From Gammaproteobacteria bacterium (lineage in GTDB: Bacteria > Pseudomonadota > Gammaproteobacteria > HK1), in contig JAJFJT010000032.1 in the NCBI GenBank assembly GCA_021773795.1, positions 53,974 to 117,973 on the forward strand: 64,000 bases of DNA, given 5' to 3'. The position numbers were made by a program, and so were the translations under genes. Shown piece by piece: positions 16,980 through 26,048 of the stretch. The stretch's first letter is position 1. Each line of letters opens with the position of its first letter. Below the pieces are notes generated by a model. That model did not search any database and was not told where the DNA came from. It saw nothing but the letters and a program-made list of their open reading frames with translations.

Positions 16980-18728
16980 CTATCCCGGCAACGTATCCTC
17001 CGGCTCCGCCATCTCCAGATAGCCTTCACCCAGCAGATAATGGAAGATCACATCCGCGGCCTGTTGCGGCTGCAAGTGAGTGGTGTCGATACGGATTTCC
17101 GGGGTCTCCGGTGCCTCATACGGAGAAGAGATACCGGTGAATTCAGCGATCAATCCCTGTCGTGCCTTGGCATAGAGCCCCTTTCGATCCCGCTCCTCAC
17201 AGACCGCCAGCGGGGTTGCCATGTGTATTTCTATATAGGCCCCATCCGCTGCAATCATCTCCCTCACCCGGTTTCGGGTTTCTTTGAAAGGCGCGATGGG
17301 CGCACAAATAGCAATGCCTCCATTTTTGGTGATTTCCCCGGCCACAAACCCAATGCGGCAGACGTTTAAATCCCGATCATGCTGGGAAAACCCAAGCTCA
17401 CTCGAAAGGTGCTGACGTACGATATCGCCGTCCAGCAAAGTCACCGGACGTTCCCCGGCCTCAATGCACTTGGCCTGCAGAATCTTTGCCAGGGTTGATT
17501 TTCCGGACCCGGAAAGGCCGGTAAAAAATAGCGTGAAGCCCTGGCGATTGCGCGGTGGATAAACCTGGCTCAGCACCTTCAATACATCAGGAAAGGAAAA
17601 CCAGCCAGGCACCGGCTGCCCCATCGCCATTAATGAGGAGAGTTCACGAGCACCGAGGCTGTGACAAGGCTCATGTTGGCTACGTGCCGCCTCAGAGGCA
17701 ATGAACTGTCCTCGCCGCGGCGCGTAACAGAGTCGGCGGGAACAGATGATTCCGATACCAATTTCCGCTTCGTATTCCTTCACAAACTCCTGAGCAGCGT
17801 AGTGTCCGTAGAAAAGCTCGCCACTATCCGCGTGGGCGGGAGGACCGCTGTGATCATTGCCAACAATAAGATGGCTACAACCATAATTGCGCCGGATGAT
17901 CGCGTGCCACAGCGCTTCCCGTGGCCCCGCCATGCGCATGGCAAGAGGAAGCAGGGAGAGCAAAACCTGAGCATGGCCATAGTGCTTCTGGATCGCCTGA
18001 TAGCACTTTACCCGGGCGTAGTAGCCAAGATCATCGGGCTTGGCAATGCCCACCACCGGATGCAGCAGAATGTGGGCACGCGCCTCCCGGGCCGCCCTCA
18101 GCGTCACCTCCTGCTCCAGGCGATGCATAGGCTGGGTGGTCTGAAAGGCAACCACCCGATCCCAGCCCCAGTTTCCAAAGAGTTTGCGCAATGCTACGGG
18201 GGTCAGACGGGCATCAACAAAATCGTAATGCAGGGGAAGTTGCAGTCCCTTCACCTTACCGCCCACATAGAAGGGACATGTATCCCGAAGCAACCGCTGC
18301 ACCCCGGCGTGAGCCTCGGAACGGGTGCCATAAACCTGCTCCGCCTCCCGACCCAGATCCGGCTGCCATATCTCGGTTACCTCAAGGGCTGCGAGCATCA
18401 CCCCCTCGTTATCACACAGGGCAACCGTGACACCGGATTCAAGCCTCGCTGCAGTGTCCTCGTCTACATCCAGAACAATGGGGATAGGCCAAACCGTGCC
18501 ATCGCTGAGCCGTACCCAGTCCAGTACCGACTCGTAACAGCTTTGATCCATGAAGCCGTCAAGTGGTGAAAAAGCGCCATTCAGCAGCAATTCCAGGTCG
18601 CATAACTGGCGATGGCTAAGGCTTATGGAAGGGAAATCGGCAGATTCGGCACGCAGCCGCGCACCTTCCGCCTCGTCCACCAGCAGTTCACGAAGGATTC
18701 CGCCATAGGGCTTTACGATGTCAGGCAA
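16980..18728 (-). CDS. Fused ATP sulfurylase / APS kinase with altered sulfurylase motifs
   Basis: A 582-residue two-domain protein. Residues 1-390 are ATP sulfurylase (PUA-like then catalytic domain); 395-582 are APS kinase, with P-loop GLSGSGKS (404-411) and LDGDIVR. Together they would make PAPS from sulfate, for reduction or for sulfating polysaccharide. The sulfurylase signature is changed: QTRNP reads QTTQP (196-200), the HRAH pair reads HRLE (H202, E205), and GRD reads GND (290-292). This domain may be weak, reversed or structural, while the kinase motifs are intact. Similar fused enzymes occur in sulfur-oxidising bacteria; whether they share these changes needs an alignment. It stands alone between REP clusters. 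Confidence 0.88.
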   Translation of the reverse strand: MPDIVKPYGGILRELLVDEAEGARLRAESADFPSISLSHRQLCDLELLLNGAFSPLDGFMDQSCYESVLDWVRLSDGTVWPIPIVLDVDEDTAARLESGVTVALCDNEGVMLAALEVTEIWQPDLGREAEQVYGTRSEAHAGVQRLLRDTCPFYVGGKVKGLQLPLHYDFVDARLTPVALRKLFGNWGWDRVVAFQTTQPMHRLEQEVTLRAAREARAHILLHPVVGIAKPDDLGYYARVKCYQAIQKHYGHAQVLLSLLPLAMRMAGPREALWHAIIRRNYGCSHLIVGNDHSGPPAHADSGELFYGHYAAQEFVKEYEAEIGIGIICSRRLCYAPRRGQFIASEAARSQHEPCHSLGARELSSLMAMGQPVPGWFSFPDVLKVLSQVYPPRNRQGFTLFFTGLSGSGKSTLAKILQAKCIEAGERPVTLLDGDIVRQHLSSELGFSQHDRDLNVCRIGFVAGEITKNGGIAICAPIAPFKETRNRVREMIAADGAYIEIHMATPLAVCEERDRKGLYAKARQGLIAEFTGISSPYEAPETPEIRIDTTHLQPQQAADVIFHYLLGEGYLEMAEPEDTLPG

Positions 18729-18798
18729 GTCACACGGTCCTCTATATGCCCGTTATGCAAAGTGTCACTCAAAGCGCATCTCCCTCGTCTGCGTTGAC

Positions 18799-18892
18799 GT
18801 CAGATTACGCTACCGCTAATCCGACCTACTTTAAAGCCTATACTCCCAAGCCACGGGGGCTAGTAGGTCGGGTTAGCGCAGCGTAACCCGAC
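18799..18892. repeat. Inverted pair of REP palindromes
   Basis: A minus-orientation copy (18799-18829, GTCAGATTA...TAATCCGACCTAC) and a plus copy (18863-18892, GTAGGTCGGGTTA...TAACCCGAC) fill the gap between the protease stop and the sulfurylase-kinase start. They belong to the same family as the RAYT-flanking REPs. Confidence 0.85.
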
Positions 18893-18898
18893 GATGGA

Positions 18899-19672
18899 CT
18901 ATTCCGCGGAAACTCCTGCCTTGCGCAGTAGCGCCCACACGTAACGGCTGGGGATCGCATAGCTGATACCGCTCGGCTTCTCCAGCACAGTTTCCTTACT
19001 CTCCTTGATAAACACCCGGTTAATCACCCCCATGACCACGCCATTTTCCGTGTCATAGACGGGGCTGCCACTATTCCCGGGGTAAGCCGTGGCATCGAGC
19101 TGGAAAACATTATAGGGAGAGCGCAGGCGTTCAATCATTCCAGAGTCGAGATGTTTGGTTGAGATCTGGGGGATAGCAATCGGTGTAATGGCAGAAATGA
19201 TGCCGCGGTGGGTAACCGGGCGCATGCCCAGCACCATGCCGATGGGAAAGCCGGAAAAGGCATAGAGTTCGCCCTCCCGCACCCTTCTTGAGTCCCCAAG
19301 CCTGAGGGAAGGCAGTGCCCTGCCCTCCATCTTTATCAACGCCAGATCATGACTCTTATCGACAGACACCACGGCAGCCCTGCGCACCTCCGCCTCTGGG
19401 CCTGAGCCGCCGATGAGTACCGCAAGAAACTCGTGGTGCTCCGTATCCAGGCTCTCCGGCACCACATGGGCATTGGTCACCACATGCCTGCCATCGGCGA
19501 CCACAAATCCGGTGCCCACAAAGCGACCCGGAGGCCGGCGGGTCGCCAGCATGGTGCCCACGCCCACGATACTCGGCTTTACCTTTGCAATGGTGTCCGG
19601 CAGCGAACCAGCCCAAGTGCCCACAGAAAAAAGGGCGGCAAGACAAAGGCTTATCAGCCTTTTAGCTAGCAC
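18899..19672 (-). CDS. Secreted trypsin-like serine protease (S1 family)
   Basis: A 257-residue protein with a signal peptide (1-22, cleavage near WAG-SL). The triad is H69 (TNAHVV), D109 (SHDLALI) and S201 (YPGNSGSP). The fold is HtrA/DegP-like but there is no PDZ domain. It overlaps the end of the wecB-type gene by 7 bases, so it is probably translated from the same mRNA. A trypsin-like protease with a signal peptide is common in XrtA EPS loci; a role in envelope quality control is plausible but not shown. Confidence 0.88.
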   Translation of the reverse strand: MLAKRLISLCLAALFSVGTWAGSLPDTIAKVKPSIVGVGTMLATRRPPGRFVGTGFVVADGRHVVTNAHVVPESLDTEHHEFLAVLIGGSGPEAEVRRAAVVSVDKSHDLALIKMEGRALPSLRLGDSRRVREGELYAFSGFPIGMVLGMRPVTHRGIISAITPIAIPQISTKHLDSGMIERLRSPYNVFQLDATAYPGNSGSPVYDTENGVVMGVINRVFIKESKETVLEKPSGISYAIPSRYVWALLRKAGVSAE

Positions 19673-20769
19673 ATCTGCTCCAGCAATATCTTTACGATGC
19701 GCCCCGCAGCTGCGCCATCCCAGAGTTCCGGACGCTTGCCCTCGCGCGTCTTGCCGTCGAGTATGGAAAACACCGCCTCCCGAATCTTTTGCGGATCCTG
19801 CCCGGCCAAAATATTCGTGCCTTCGGTCATGGTGATGGGTCGCTCAGTATTTTCCCGGGCCGTCACACAGGGCACACCCAACACCGTGGTCTCCTCCTGA
19901 ATACCACCAGAGTCCGTCAGCACCAGGGTGGCATTGTCCATACACTGGAGAAATTCGAGATAACCGAGCGGCTCCACCAGATGGATGGCGGGACAGGCCG
20001 CCAAACGTTCATCAAAGCCAAACTCCGTGAGCCGTGCACGCGTGCGCGGATGCACCGGAAACACGATCGGCAAACGCGCCGACATCTCCATTAGTACATC
20101 GAGCAAGGGACTCAACATCTCCACATGATCGACATTGGAAGGACGGTGGAGCGTAACCAGAGCGTAACCCCGTGGAGCAAGCCCGAGAGTGGCCAGTATT
20201 TTCTGCTTCGCCGCCGCCTCCCGATGATGCAACAGGGAATCAATCATGACATTTCCCACGAAAAATACCCGCTTGGCATCAATACCCTCACGTTCCAAAT
20301 TAGCAAAGGCAGTGCGCTCCGTAAGGAACAGGAAATCCGAGATTTGGTCCGTCAATACCCTATTAATCTCCTCCGGCATCCCCCGATCCCAGGAACGCAG
20401 CCCGGCCTCCACGTGGGCCAGTTTGATACCCAGTTTCACCGCCGTCAGACCACAAGCAATGGTGGAATTCACGTCGCCCACCACCAGCACCAGATCTGGC
20501 TGCAACTCCTTCAGAATTTCCTCGAACTCGATCATCACCCGCCCGGTCTGCACCCCGTGCCCGGCTGAACCGACACCCAGATAATAATCGGGCTTTGGTA
20601 ACCCCAACTGGTCGAAAAAGAGGGTCGACATCTTTTTGTCATAGTGTTGCCCGGTATGAACAATAATCGGCTCTATCTGCGAACACGCCGACATCTGCTC
20701 ATAAATAGGCGCTATTTTCATAAAATTAGGCCGCGCACCAACCACGTTGACTATTTTTAGCTTCGTCAT
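19666..20769 (-). CDS. wecB: Non-hydrolysing UDP-GlcNAc 2-epimerase (WecB/WbpI type)
   Basis: A 367-residue GT-B fold epimerase that makes UDP-ManNAc, or, as WbpI, the manno epimer of a diacetamido-uronic acid. Family motifs are present: GARPNFMKIAP at the N-terminus, THTGQHYD-like VHTGQHYDKKM, HVEAGLRS, TLHRPSNVD and DSGGIQEE. The ATG at 20769 was preferred over one seven codons upstream, because AAAGGA sits correctly in front of it and homology starts there. WbpB-, WbpD- and WbpE-like enzymes at 37-40 kb make either role possible. The trypsin-like protease follows with a 7-base overlap. Confidence 0.92.
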   Translation of the reverse strand: MTKLKIVNVVGARPNFMKIAPIYEQMSACSQIEPIIVHTGQHYDKKMSTLFFDQLGLPKPDYYLGVGSAGHGVQTGRVMIEFEEILKELQPDLVLVVGDVNSTIACGLTAVKLGIKLAHVEAGLRSWDRGMPEEINRVLTDQISDFLFLTERTAFANLEREGIDAKRVFFVGNVMIDSLLHHREAAAKQKILATLGLAPRGYALVTLHRPSNVDHVEMLSPLLDVLMEMSARLPIVFPVHPRTRARLTEFGFDERLAACPAIHLVEPLGYLEFLQCMDNATLVLTDSGGIQEETTVLGVPCVTARENTERPITMTEGTNILAGQDPQKIREAVFSILDGKTREGKRPELWDGAAAGRIVKILLEQMC

Positions 20770-21044
20770 TCTTGCTTTTCCTTTAAACATCTAACCAGCA
20801 TCTGCCACCAGTTCCCCGGAGAACGGTATGTGAGGATGAAATACAGCTTGTGAGACACATCGGCATCTGTTCCAGAATCTGAACCAGAGCAGCATTCTCC
20901 CTTCGTCATGCACGAACCAACAGTTGCATCATATATCTCTCTTGATATAGCCCCTTGTATTCCATGACAACAACCTGAGTCCTGCTCATAGCTCCTTTTC
21001 AAGAAAAGGTAATCCCAGTGCAAATCGCCCTCAAGCATTGCCAC
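20766..21044 (-). CDS. Small cysteine-rich hypothetical protein (doubtful)
   Basis: A 92-residue open frame whose stop overlaps the wecB start as ATGA. It contains two CC pairs and a GSC. It has no signal peptide and I recognise no family. The arrangement suggests coupling, but there is no other support and it may be untranslated leader sequence. Confidence 0.3.
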   Translation of the reverse strand: MAMLEGDLHWDYLFLKRSYEQDSGCCHGIQGAISREIYDATVGSCMTKGECCSGSDSGTDADVSHKLYFILTYRSPGNWWQMLVRCLKEKQE

Positions 21045-21244
21045 TCACGGACGATACAGTAGCGGGGAGCCCACGGGCCTCCCAAACTCACTACTCCAGA
21101 CCTGTTGTAACGTGCCTCGGTTCAGCTTTTTTTGTACCCGGGAGGGGTAGAATCTGACAATTTAACGTGGAGCCCGGCAGGGCTTCATGTGCGGTAGCCG
21201 TTCCAGTCTCAGCAACTGCCCCAACCGATGAACACAAAGACATA

Positions 21245-22423
21245 ATGGAAGCCCTGTTTTATATTGCAGCCGCGCTGGTAGCCTATACCTACTTGGGCTA
21301 CCCGCTGGTTCTCTCACTGCTCGCCCGTCTTAGCCCACAAGCACACCAGATTGGGGAAGCACTCCCCAATGTCAGCATTGTCGTTGCCGCACATCAGGAA
21401 GCCGAAGTCATCCAACAGAAGTTAGATAATTTTCTGGAATTGGATTACCCGGCCGACCTTCTCGATATGGTTGTGGTCTCCGACGGGTCTACCGATGGTA
21501 CCGACGAGATCATCCAGAACTTTGCCTGCTCCCGTATTCAATTTTTCCGCCAGGAACCTCGTCAGGGAAAGGCCTCTGCTCTTGCTATCGCCTTTGGACA
21601 CACCCAGAGCGAAATCCTGGTATTAACCGACGCCAACGTGCTGTTCCAGCCCGACGCCATTCACAAGCTGGTCCGGCATTTCGCCGATCCGGAAGTGGGC
21701 GCGGTTACCGGCGTCGTAACACTCGTTGATGACAAGGCCGGTTACGCCGAATCGGAAGGCGCCTATTACCGCTATGAACGCTTCCTGCAAGAGAAGGAAT
21801 CCACATATCACAGTGTCGTGGGTGTGGATGGTGCGCTCTACGCGGCGCGGCGTGAACTGATGAAAGCCCCTCATCCCGATACCATCCTGGACGATTTTGT
21901 CATCTCCATGGAGTTGGCGAGCCAAGGACATCGCATTCTTTATGACCCAGAAGCCCACGCCTTAGAGGAAGCAGCACCGGGCATGATTGACGAATATCGG
22001 CGCAAGGTACGCGTTGCTACTGGTGCCTTTCAGTCCCTCGCTAAAAATTGGGGTATCCCGGGATTCAAGATGCCTCGGCTCCTGTTCTGCTATTTATCCC
22101 ACAAGGTTTTCCGTTGGCTGGCCCCCATCAATCTGATCATCATTTATGCCACCAATCTCTGGCTCGCCAACCACTCCTGGGTCTGGGCTGCGCTACTCAT
22201 TCTGCAAACCGTGTTCTACGGTAGCGGTCTCATAGCACTCGCCTACCCGCCAATACGAAACTATCGCGGCTTCTCCATCCCCATGTATTTTGTGCTGATG
22301 AACGGAGCCTTCCTGCAAGGACTGTATCGGCACCTGGGAAGCGAAACAAAAGGTCACTGGGCGCCGACAAAGCGTGGTCAACGCAATCTAACAACCGATA
22401 ATGCAAGAAAACCATCACAGTGA
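21245..22423 (+). CDS. Family 2 glycosyltransferase with C-terminal membrane segments
   Basis: A 392-residue inner-membrane enzyme that adds a sugar to a lipid-linked or growing EPS chain. An N-terminal hydrophobic segment (about 2-25) is followed by the GT-A domain: VVVSDGSTDGT, TDANVLF (DxD equivalent), and an acidic TILDDF that likely holds the catalytic base. RKVRVATGAF resembles the QxxRW acceptor region. Three further hydrophobic segments end the protein, as in processive NdvC/cellulose-synthase-like enzymes. The ATG at 21245 was chosen over a GTG at 21167, because homology begins at MEALFYIAAALV. The next gene starts by GTGA overlap. Confidence 0.9.
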   Translation: MEALFYIAAALVAYTYLGYPLVLSLLARLSPQAHQIGEALPNVSIVVAAHQEAEVIQQKLDNFLELDYPADLLDMVVVSDGSTDGTDEIIQNFACSRIQFFRQEPRQGKASALAIAFGHTQSEILVLTDANVLFQPDAIHKLVRHFADPEVGAVTGVVTLVDDKAGYAESEGAYYRYERFLQEKESTYHSVVGVDGALYAARRELMKAPHPDTILDDFVISMELASQGHRILYDPEAHALEEAAPGMIDEYRRKVRVATGAFQSLAKNWGIPGFKMPRLLFCYLSHKVFRWLAPINLIIIYATNLWLANHSWVWAALLILQTVFYGSGLIALAYPPIRNYRGFSIPMYFVLMNGAFLQGLYRHLGSETKGHWAPTKRGQRNLTTDNARKPSQ

Positions 22424-23481
22424 GTGTGGAAATCCTAACCACGATAGGGCCTCGCCTGGAACAGGAGCTGTGCTCCTTTCTGAATACCTTGCCCCCTTCC
22501 CAAGGCAGCAGCCTGGAACTGGATCCACGCTGGCTCCGCGTATTGCAGGATGGTTTGCAGCACACTCCATATGTACTGCTCCACCGTTCAAATTCGGAAA
22601 CCCTCGGCTATCTGCCCCTGGCCCTGGTAAAAAGTACATTATTTGGACGTTTTCTCGTCAGTCTCCCGTACCTCAACCGAGCCGGTATAGCCGCTCATAA
22701 CGCAGCTAGCGCTTCAGAGTTGCTACAAGCTGCCGTCAAACTCGCGAATGATCTCGATGTGCGGTACCTGGAAATGCGCCACCATGCCCTCACTCTCGAC
22801 GATGCACTGATTACCCATAACCGGGATAACAAAGTACGCATGGTGCGCGTCTTGCCGGACAGCCCGGAAACCCTGTTCAAAGAAGTCGGCCCCAAGGTAC
22901 GCAACCAGATACGCAAGGGTGAGAAATCCGGATTGAGCATCCAATGGGGTGGAGAAATATTGCTGAATGATTTCTACACGGTATTCGCCACCAACATGCG
23001 TGATCTCGGTACCCCGGTGTACTCACGTAAGCTGTTTTCAGCCATTCTTCAGCATTTTCCCGAAGAGGCCGAGTTAGCAGTGGTTTACCAATCGGACAAA
23101 CCCATCGCGGGTGCGCTACTCGTCCACGACGACCACTTGGAACACAGCAGCCAGGTTCCCTCAGCCAGTTGCCTGCGCGCCTACAACCACACTAACGCCA
23201 ATATGTGGATGTACCATCAGTTGCTGTTACGGGCCATGGCACGTGGCAGCAAAGAATTCGATTTTGGACGCTCCAGTGAAGATTCCGGCACCTACCGTTT
23301 TAAAAAACAATGGGGTGCACTGCCGCACCCTACCATTTGGCAATATCATCTCATCCACGGTGAACTCGATGCTGCACGCCCGGACAATCCCCGCATGCAA
23401 CGGCGCATCAAAATGTGGAAAAAATTACCACTCTGGATGACCCGACTCATCGGACCTGGCATCGTCCGGGGCATCCCCTGA
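22420..23481 (+). CDS. FemAB-family, PEP-CTERM/XrtA system-associated protein
   Basis: A 353-residue GNAT-fold protein resembling TIGR03019, found almost only in XrtA EPS loci. FemAB enzymes use aminoacyl-tRNA or acyl donors to make amide bonds. Visible family features are the middle KVRNQIRKGEKSG helix and the GSKEFDFGRSSEDSGTYRFKKQWG motif near residue 280. The start is GTG at 22420, overlapping the previous stop (GTGA). A likely role is modification of EPS or its lipid carrier with an acyl or aminoacyl group; the substrate is unknown. Confidence 0.9.
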   Translation: MSVEILTTIGPRLEQELCSFLNTLPPSQGSSLELDPRWLRVLQDGLQHTPYVLLHRSNSETLGYLPLALVKSTLFGRFLVSLPYLNRAGIAAHNAASASELLQAAVKLANDLDVRYLEMRHHALTLDDALITHNRDNKVRMVRVLPDSPETLFKEVGPKVRNQIRKGEKSGLSIQWGGEILLNDFYTVFATNMRDLGTPVYSRKLFSAILQHFPEEAELAVVYQSDKPIAGALLVHDDHLEHSSQVPSASCLRAYNHTNANMWMYHQLLLRAMARGSKEFDFGRSSEDSGTYRFKKQWGALPHPTIWQYHLIHGELDAARPDNPRMQRRIKMWKKLPLWMTRLIGPGIVRGIP

Positions 23482-23499
23482 ACACTCATGGATAATATC

Positions 23500-23568
23500 G
23501 TAGGGCGCACCATGTGCGCCGCACAACGAAGACCCCGACCAATACACGGTGGACATGGTCCACCCTAC
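23500..23568. repeat. Extragenic palindromic repeat
   Basis: Ends GTAGGG and CCCTAC are inverted, and the arms contain the matching palindromes GCACCATGTGC and GTGGACATGGTCCAC. It lies between the FemAB-like gene and the AlgD-like gene; a short piece of the second palindrome falls close to the latter's promoter region. Confidence 0.65.
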
Positions 23569-23618
23569 AAAACCACACCATCTCAGGTGGTACGGTTCCA
23601 ATCAGGGAGTAATACCCA

Positions 23619-24947
23619 GTGAAAGTTTCAATTTTTGGTCTTGGATATGTTGGCTGCGTGTCAGCAGCCTGTCTGGCACGACAAGGACACACCGTGATCG
23701 GTGTGGACATCAATGAGTTCAAGGTCAAGCTGCTAGCCGAGGGAAAAAGCCCCATCGTTGAAGACCAGCTCGAAGACATTCTCAAGGAAGTCACCGGCAA
23801 TAAAACCAAAGGCCCCGGTTCACTACGCACCACCACCGATGCCACCGAAGCGATACGGGACACCGAGATCTCGCTGCTCTGCGTGCCCACCCCCAGCAAT
23901 GACAACGGCAGCCTCAACCTCGACTTCGTGCGCCGCTGCGCCCATGAGATCGGTGAATGCCTGAAACACAAGTCGGCCTACCACGTGGTGGTGGTACGCA
24001 GCACCATGCTACCGGGCTCAGTAGAAAGTGTAGTCATCCCGGAACTGGAAGCAGCCTCTGGAAAAACCATGGGCACCGACTTTGGTGTCGCCATCAACCC
24101 GGAATTTCTGCGCGAAAGCACCTCGGTACAAGACTTCTACAATCCTTCTGTCACCGTCATCGGCGCCAATGATGAACATAGCGGCAAGACCGTCGCCAAA
24201 CTCTACCCCTTTCTCGACGCCCCGCTGGTACACACCGATCTCCGCACCGCGGAAATGGTGAAATACAGTTGCAACGCCTTCCACGCCCTCAAGGTCAGCT
24301 TTGCCAACGAGATCGGCGCCATCTGCAAAGGCTCCGGTATCGACAGCCACAAGGTGATGGAGATATTCTGCATGGATCGCAAACTCAATCTCTCGCCTTA
24401 TTACCTGAAGCCCGGCTTCGCCTTCGGTGGCTCTTGTTTACCCAAAGATCTGCGAGCCCTGACCTATCTGGCGCGTCAAAATGATGTAGAGACCCAAATT
24501 CTGAGCGCCATCCTGCCCAGCAACGATACCCACCTGGGGCGAGCCATCCACTGGGTTCTGCGCTCCGGCAAGAGGAAGGTCGGGCTATTGGGGCTCAGCT
24601 TCAAGCCGGGCACCGACGACCTGCGGGAATCTCCCATGGTCCGGCTGGCGGAGAGCCTCATCGGCAAAGGTTACGAGCTTCGTATCTACGACAAGAACGT
24701 CAGTCTCTCGCAACTCATCGGCGCAAACAAAGACTATATCGAAAAACAGATTCCGCACATATCAAAACTGATGAGTGGTGACCTCCAGCAGGTTATCGAT
24801 GACTCCGAACTACTGGTGGTGGGCAATAACGACCCGGACTTCCACGATATTCTCGACGGCACCTGCAAAACGCCGGTTTTCGACCTGGCACGGCTACCAA
24901 ATGAGGCAAGCGACTATCCAGAAAATTACGAGGGACTTTGCTGGTAA
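23619..24947 (+). CDS. algD: GDP-mannose 6-dehydrogenase (AlgD-like)
   Basis: A 442-residue NAD-dependent enzyme that oxidises GDP-mannose to GDP-mannuronic acid, the alginate precursor. The NAD motif is GLGYVG (7-12). The catalytic cysteine is C273 in FAFGGSCLPKDLRA. LDFVRR, NPEFLREST, KVGLLGLSFKPGTDDLRESP and the final EGLCW closely match pseudomonad AlgD, not just UDP-glucose dehydrogenase. It supports a uronic-acid-containing EPS here and fits the heparinase/alginate-lyase-like gene at 29.9 kb. A UDP-sugar substrate remains possible. Confidence 0.9.
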   Translation: MKVSIFGLGYVGCVSAACLARQGHTVIGVDINEFKVKLLAEGKSPIVEDQLEDILKEVTGNKTKGPGSLRTTTDATEAIRDTEISLLCVPTPSNDNGSLNLDFVRRCAHEIGECLKHKSAYHVVVVRSTMLPGSVESVVIPELEAASGKTMGTDFGVAINPEFLRESTSVQDFYNPSVTVIGANDEHSGKTVAKLYPFLDAPLVHTDLRTAEMVKYSCNAFHALKVSFANEIGAICKGSGIDSHKVMEIFCMDRKLNLSPYYLKPGFAFGGSCLPKDLRALTYLARQNDVETQILSAILPSNDTHLGRAIHWVLRSGKRKVGLLGLSFKPGTDDLRESPMVRLAESLIGKGYELRIYDKNVSLSQLIGANKDYIEKQIPHISKLMSGDLQQVIDDSELLVVGNNDPDFHDILDGTCKTPVFDLARLPNEASDYPENYEGLCW

Positions 24948-24989
24948 AATCGTCTTATCCTTAGAGGCTGAGAACTAGGTGTTGTATCT

Positions 24990-25244
24990 ATGAATGCAAT
25001 CCAGAGAACAATCGGAAAACGGAAATCCTGCCTGGAACGGGTATCCCTGAAGCCACGGGCTCCGAGCGAAGCATCAATCCAGTGGATCGCCGACATGGCC
25101 AAACATTCCTGCTTCCGTGCTCCAAAGGGGATCTTCCGCTACCGCAGTCACGAAGAAGCCAACCGGGACTGGAAGAAATGGGAACTGGACTCCATCAGGG
25201 CAGCTAAAAATGGCGACGTTCACGCGACCCGCAACCTGGGATGA
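24990..25244 (+). CDS. Small protein partnered with the nucleotidyltransferase
   Basis: An 84-residue hypothetical protein whose centre (RAPKGIFRYRSHEEANRDW) resembles small proteins often encoded just before a nucleotidyltransferase. The downstream gene begins inside its last 35 bases. It is possibly the second part of a toxin-antitoxin-like or defence pair; no catalytic motif is visible. Confidence 0.6.
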   Translation: MNAIQRTIGKRKSCLERVSLKPRAPSEASIQWIADMAKHSCFRAPKGIFRYRSHEEANRDWKKWELDSIRAAKNGDVHATRNLG

Positions 25245-25707
25245 TGTACTCCGGGTTGCCAAGCTATTAAACAAACACAAAGTCCGCTTTGTTCTGGTTG
25301 GTGGCTATGCACTTTACGCTCATGGCATTGAGCGTCTGACGGCGGATATTGATATTGCGGTCGATCCCAGCCCCGCCAACTCAAAAAACTGGATCCTGGC
25401 CCTGGCTGAGCTACCCGACCAGGCAACAGCAGAATTGTTGGAAGAAAATGATCCCTTTGGCGGCGATTATTCGCACACAATCCGTATCAACGATGAATTT
25501 ACCATCGACATCATGCCTTCAGTCGCTGGAATTCCGTTCGAACAACTCGCTTCCAATTCAGAAACACTTATAGTCAACGAGATTGAATGTCCGTTGCTAA
25601 GTCTACGGAAGCTATTGGATACCAAGCAGGGTCACCGGCCCAAAGACAGAGCAGATGCTGAGCGTATCCGTGAGGTGTTGGAAATACTGGAACAATCAGG
25701 GCAATAA
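25210..25707 (+). CDS. Nucleotidyltransferase-fold protein (AbiEii/MNT-like)
   Basis: A 165-residue nucleotidyltransferase-superfamily protein. The GG-x-DxD signature is seen in VLVGGYALYAHG then TADIDIAVD near residues 25-50, with a third acidic residue likely in TIDIMPS. Such proteins act as toxins or antitoxins that add nucleotides to proteins or tRNAs. The ATG at 25210 (MATFTRPATW) was preferred over an upstream start because the longer reading overlaps the previous gene in an unrelated frame. A hairpin overlaps the stop codon. Confidence 0.75.
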   Translation: MATFTRPATWDDVLRVAKLLNKHKVRFVLVGGYALYAHGIERLTADIDIAVDPSPANSKNWILALAELPDQATAELLEENDPFGGDYSHTIRINDEFTIDIMPSVAGIPFEQLASNSETLIVNEIECPLLSLRKLLDTKQGHRPKDRADAERIREVLEILEQSGQ

Positions 25708-25728
25708 AAGGGTAGCGTCCCCTTTATT
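25703..25728 (+). terminator. Possible terminator of the nucleotidyltransferase pair
   Basis: AATAAAAGGG (25703-25712) pairs with CCCCTTTATT (25719-25728) with one mismatch; the T-rich right arm serves as the U-tract. The stop codon is inside the left arm, and the shape allows termination in both directions. Confidence 0.4.
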
Positions 25729-25836
25729 ATGTCGTTCCGCCAACGCCCAATAAAAAAACCACAAGCCATCACCAGCTGCAACTACCGGCAAATGAACTGC
25801 TAGAATGGCAAGGCACCATCCATAATGAGGCATACT

Positions 25837-26046
25837 ATGTATACTTACACTGCTGTCGTCGAACATTGCCGGGATACCGGCCTTTATGTGGGTTATATTC
25901 CCGGCTTTGCCGGCGCACATTCCCAAGGTGAAAGCCTTGATGAGCTTAACAACAACCTCAAAGAGGTCGTTCAAATGTTGCTTGAAGACGGCGAGCCCCA
26001 ATTTGAAACGGAATTTGTCGGCACCCAAACCGTGATGCTCAACTAA
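25837..26046 (+). CDS. hicB: HicB-type antitoxin (short form)
   Basis: A 69-residue protein with the partial RNase H fold of HicB: MYTYTAVVEHCRDTGLYVGYIPG and the Q/S-rich ESLDELNNNLKEVV helix. It lacks the C-terminal DNA-binding domain of longer HicBs. The ATG at 25837 is preferred over one four codons upstream. hicA starts two bases after the stop. The antitoxin-first order is the reverse of the E. coli pair but is common. Confidence 0.85.
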   Translation: MYTYTAVVEHCRDTGLYVGYIPGFAGAHSQGESLDELNNNLKEVVQMLLEDGEPQFETEFVGTQTVMLN

Positions 26047-26048
26047 GC

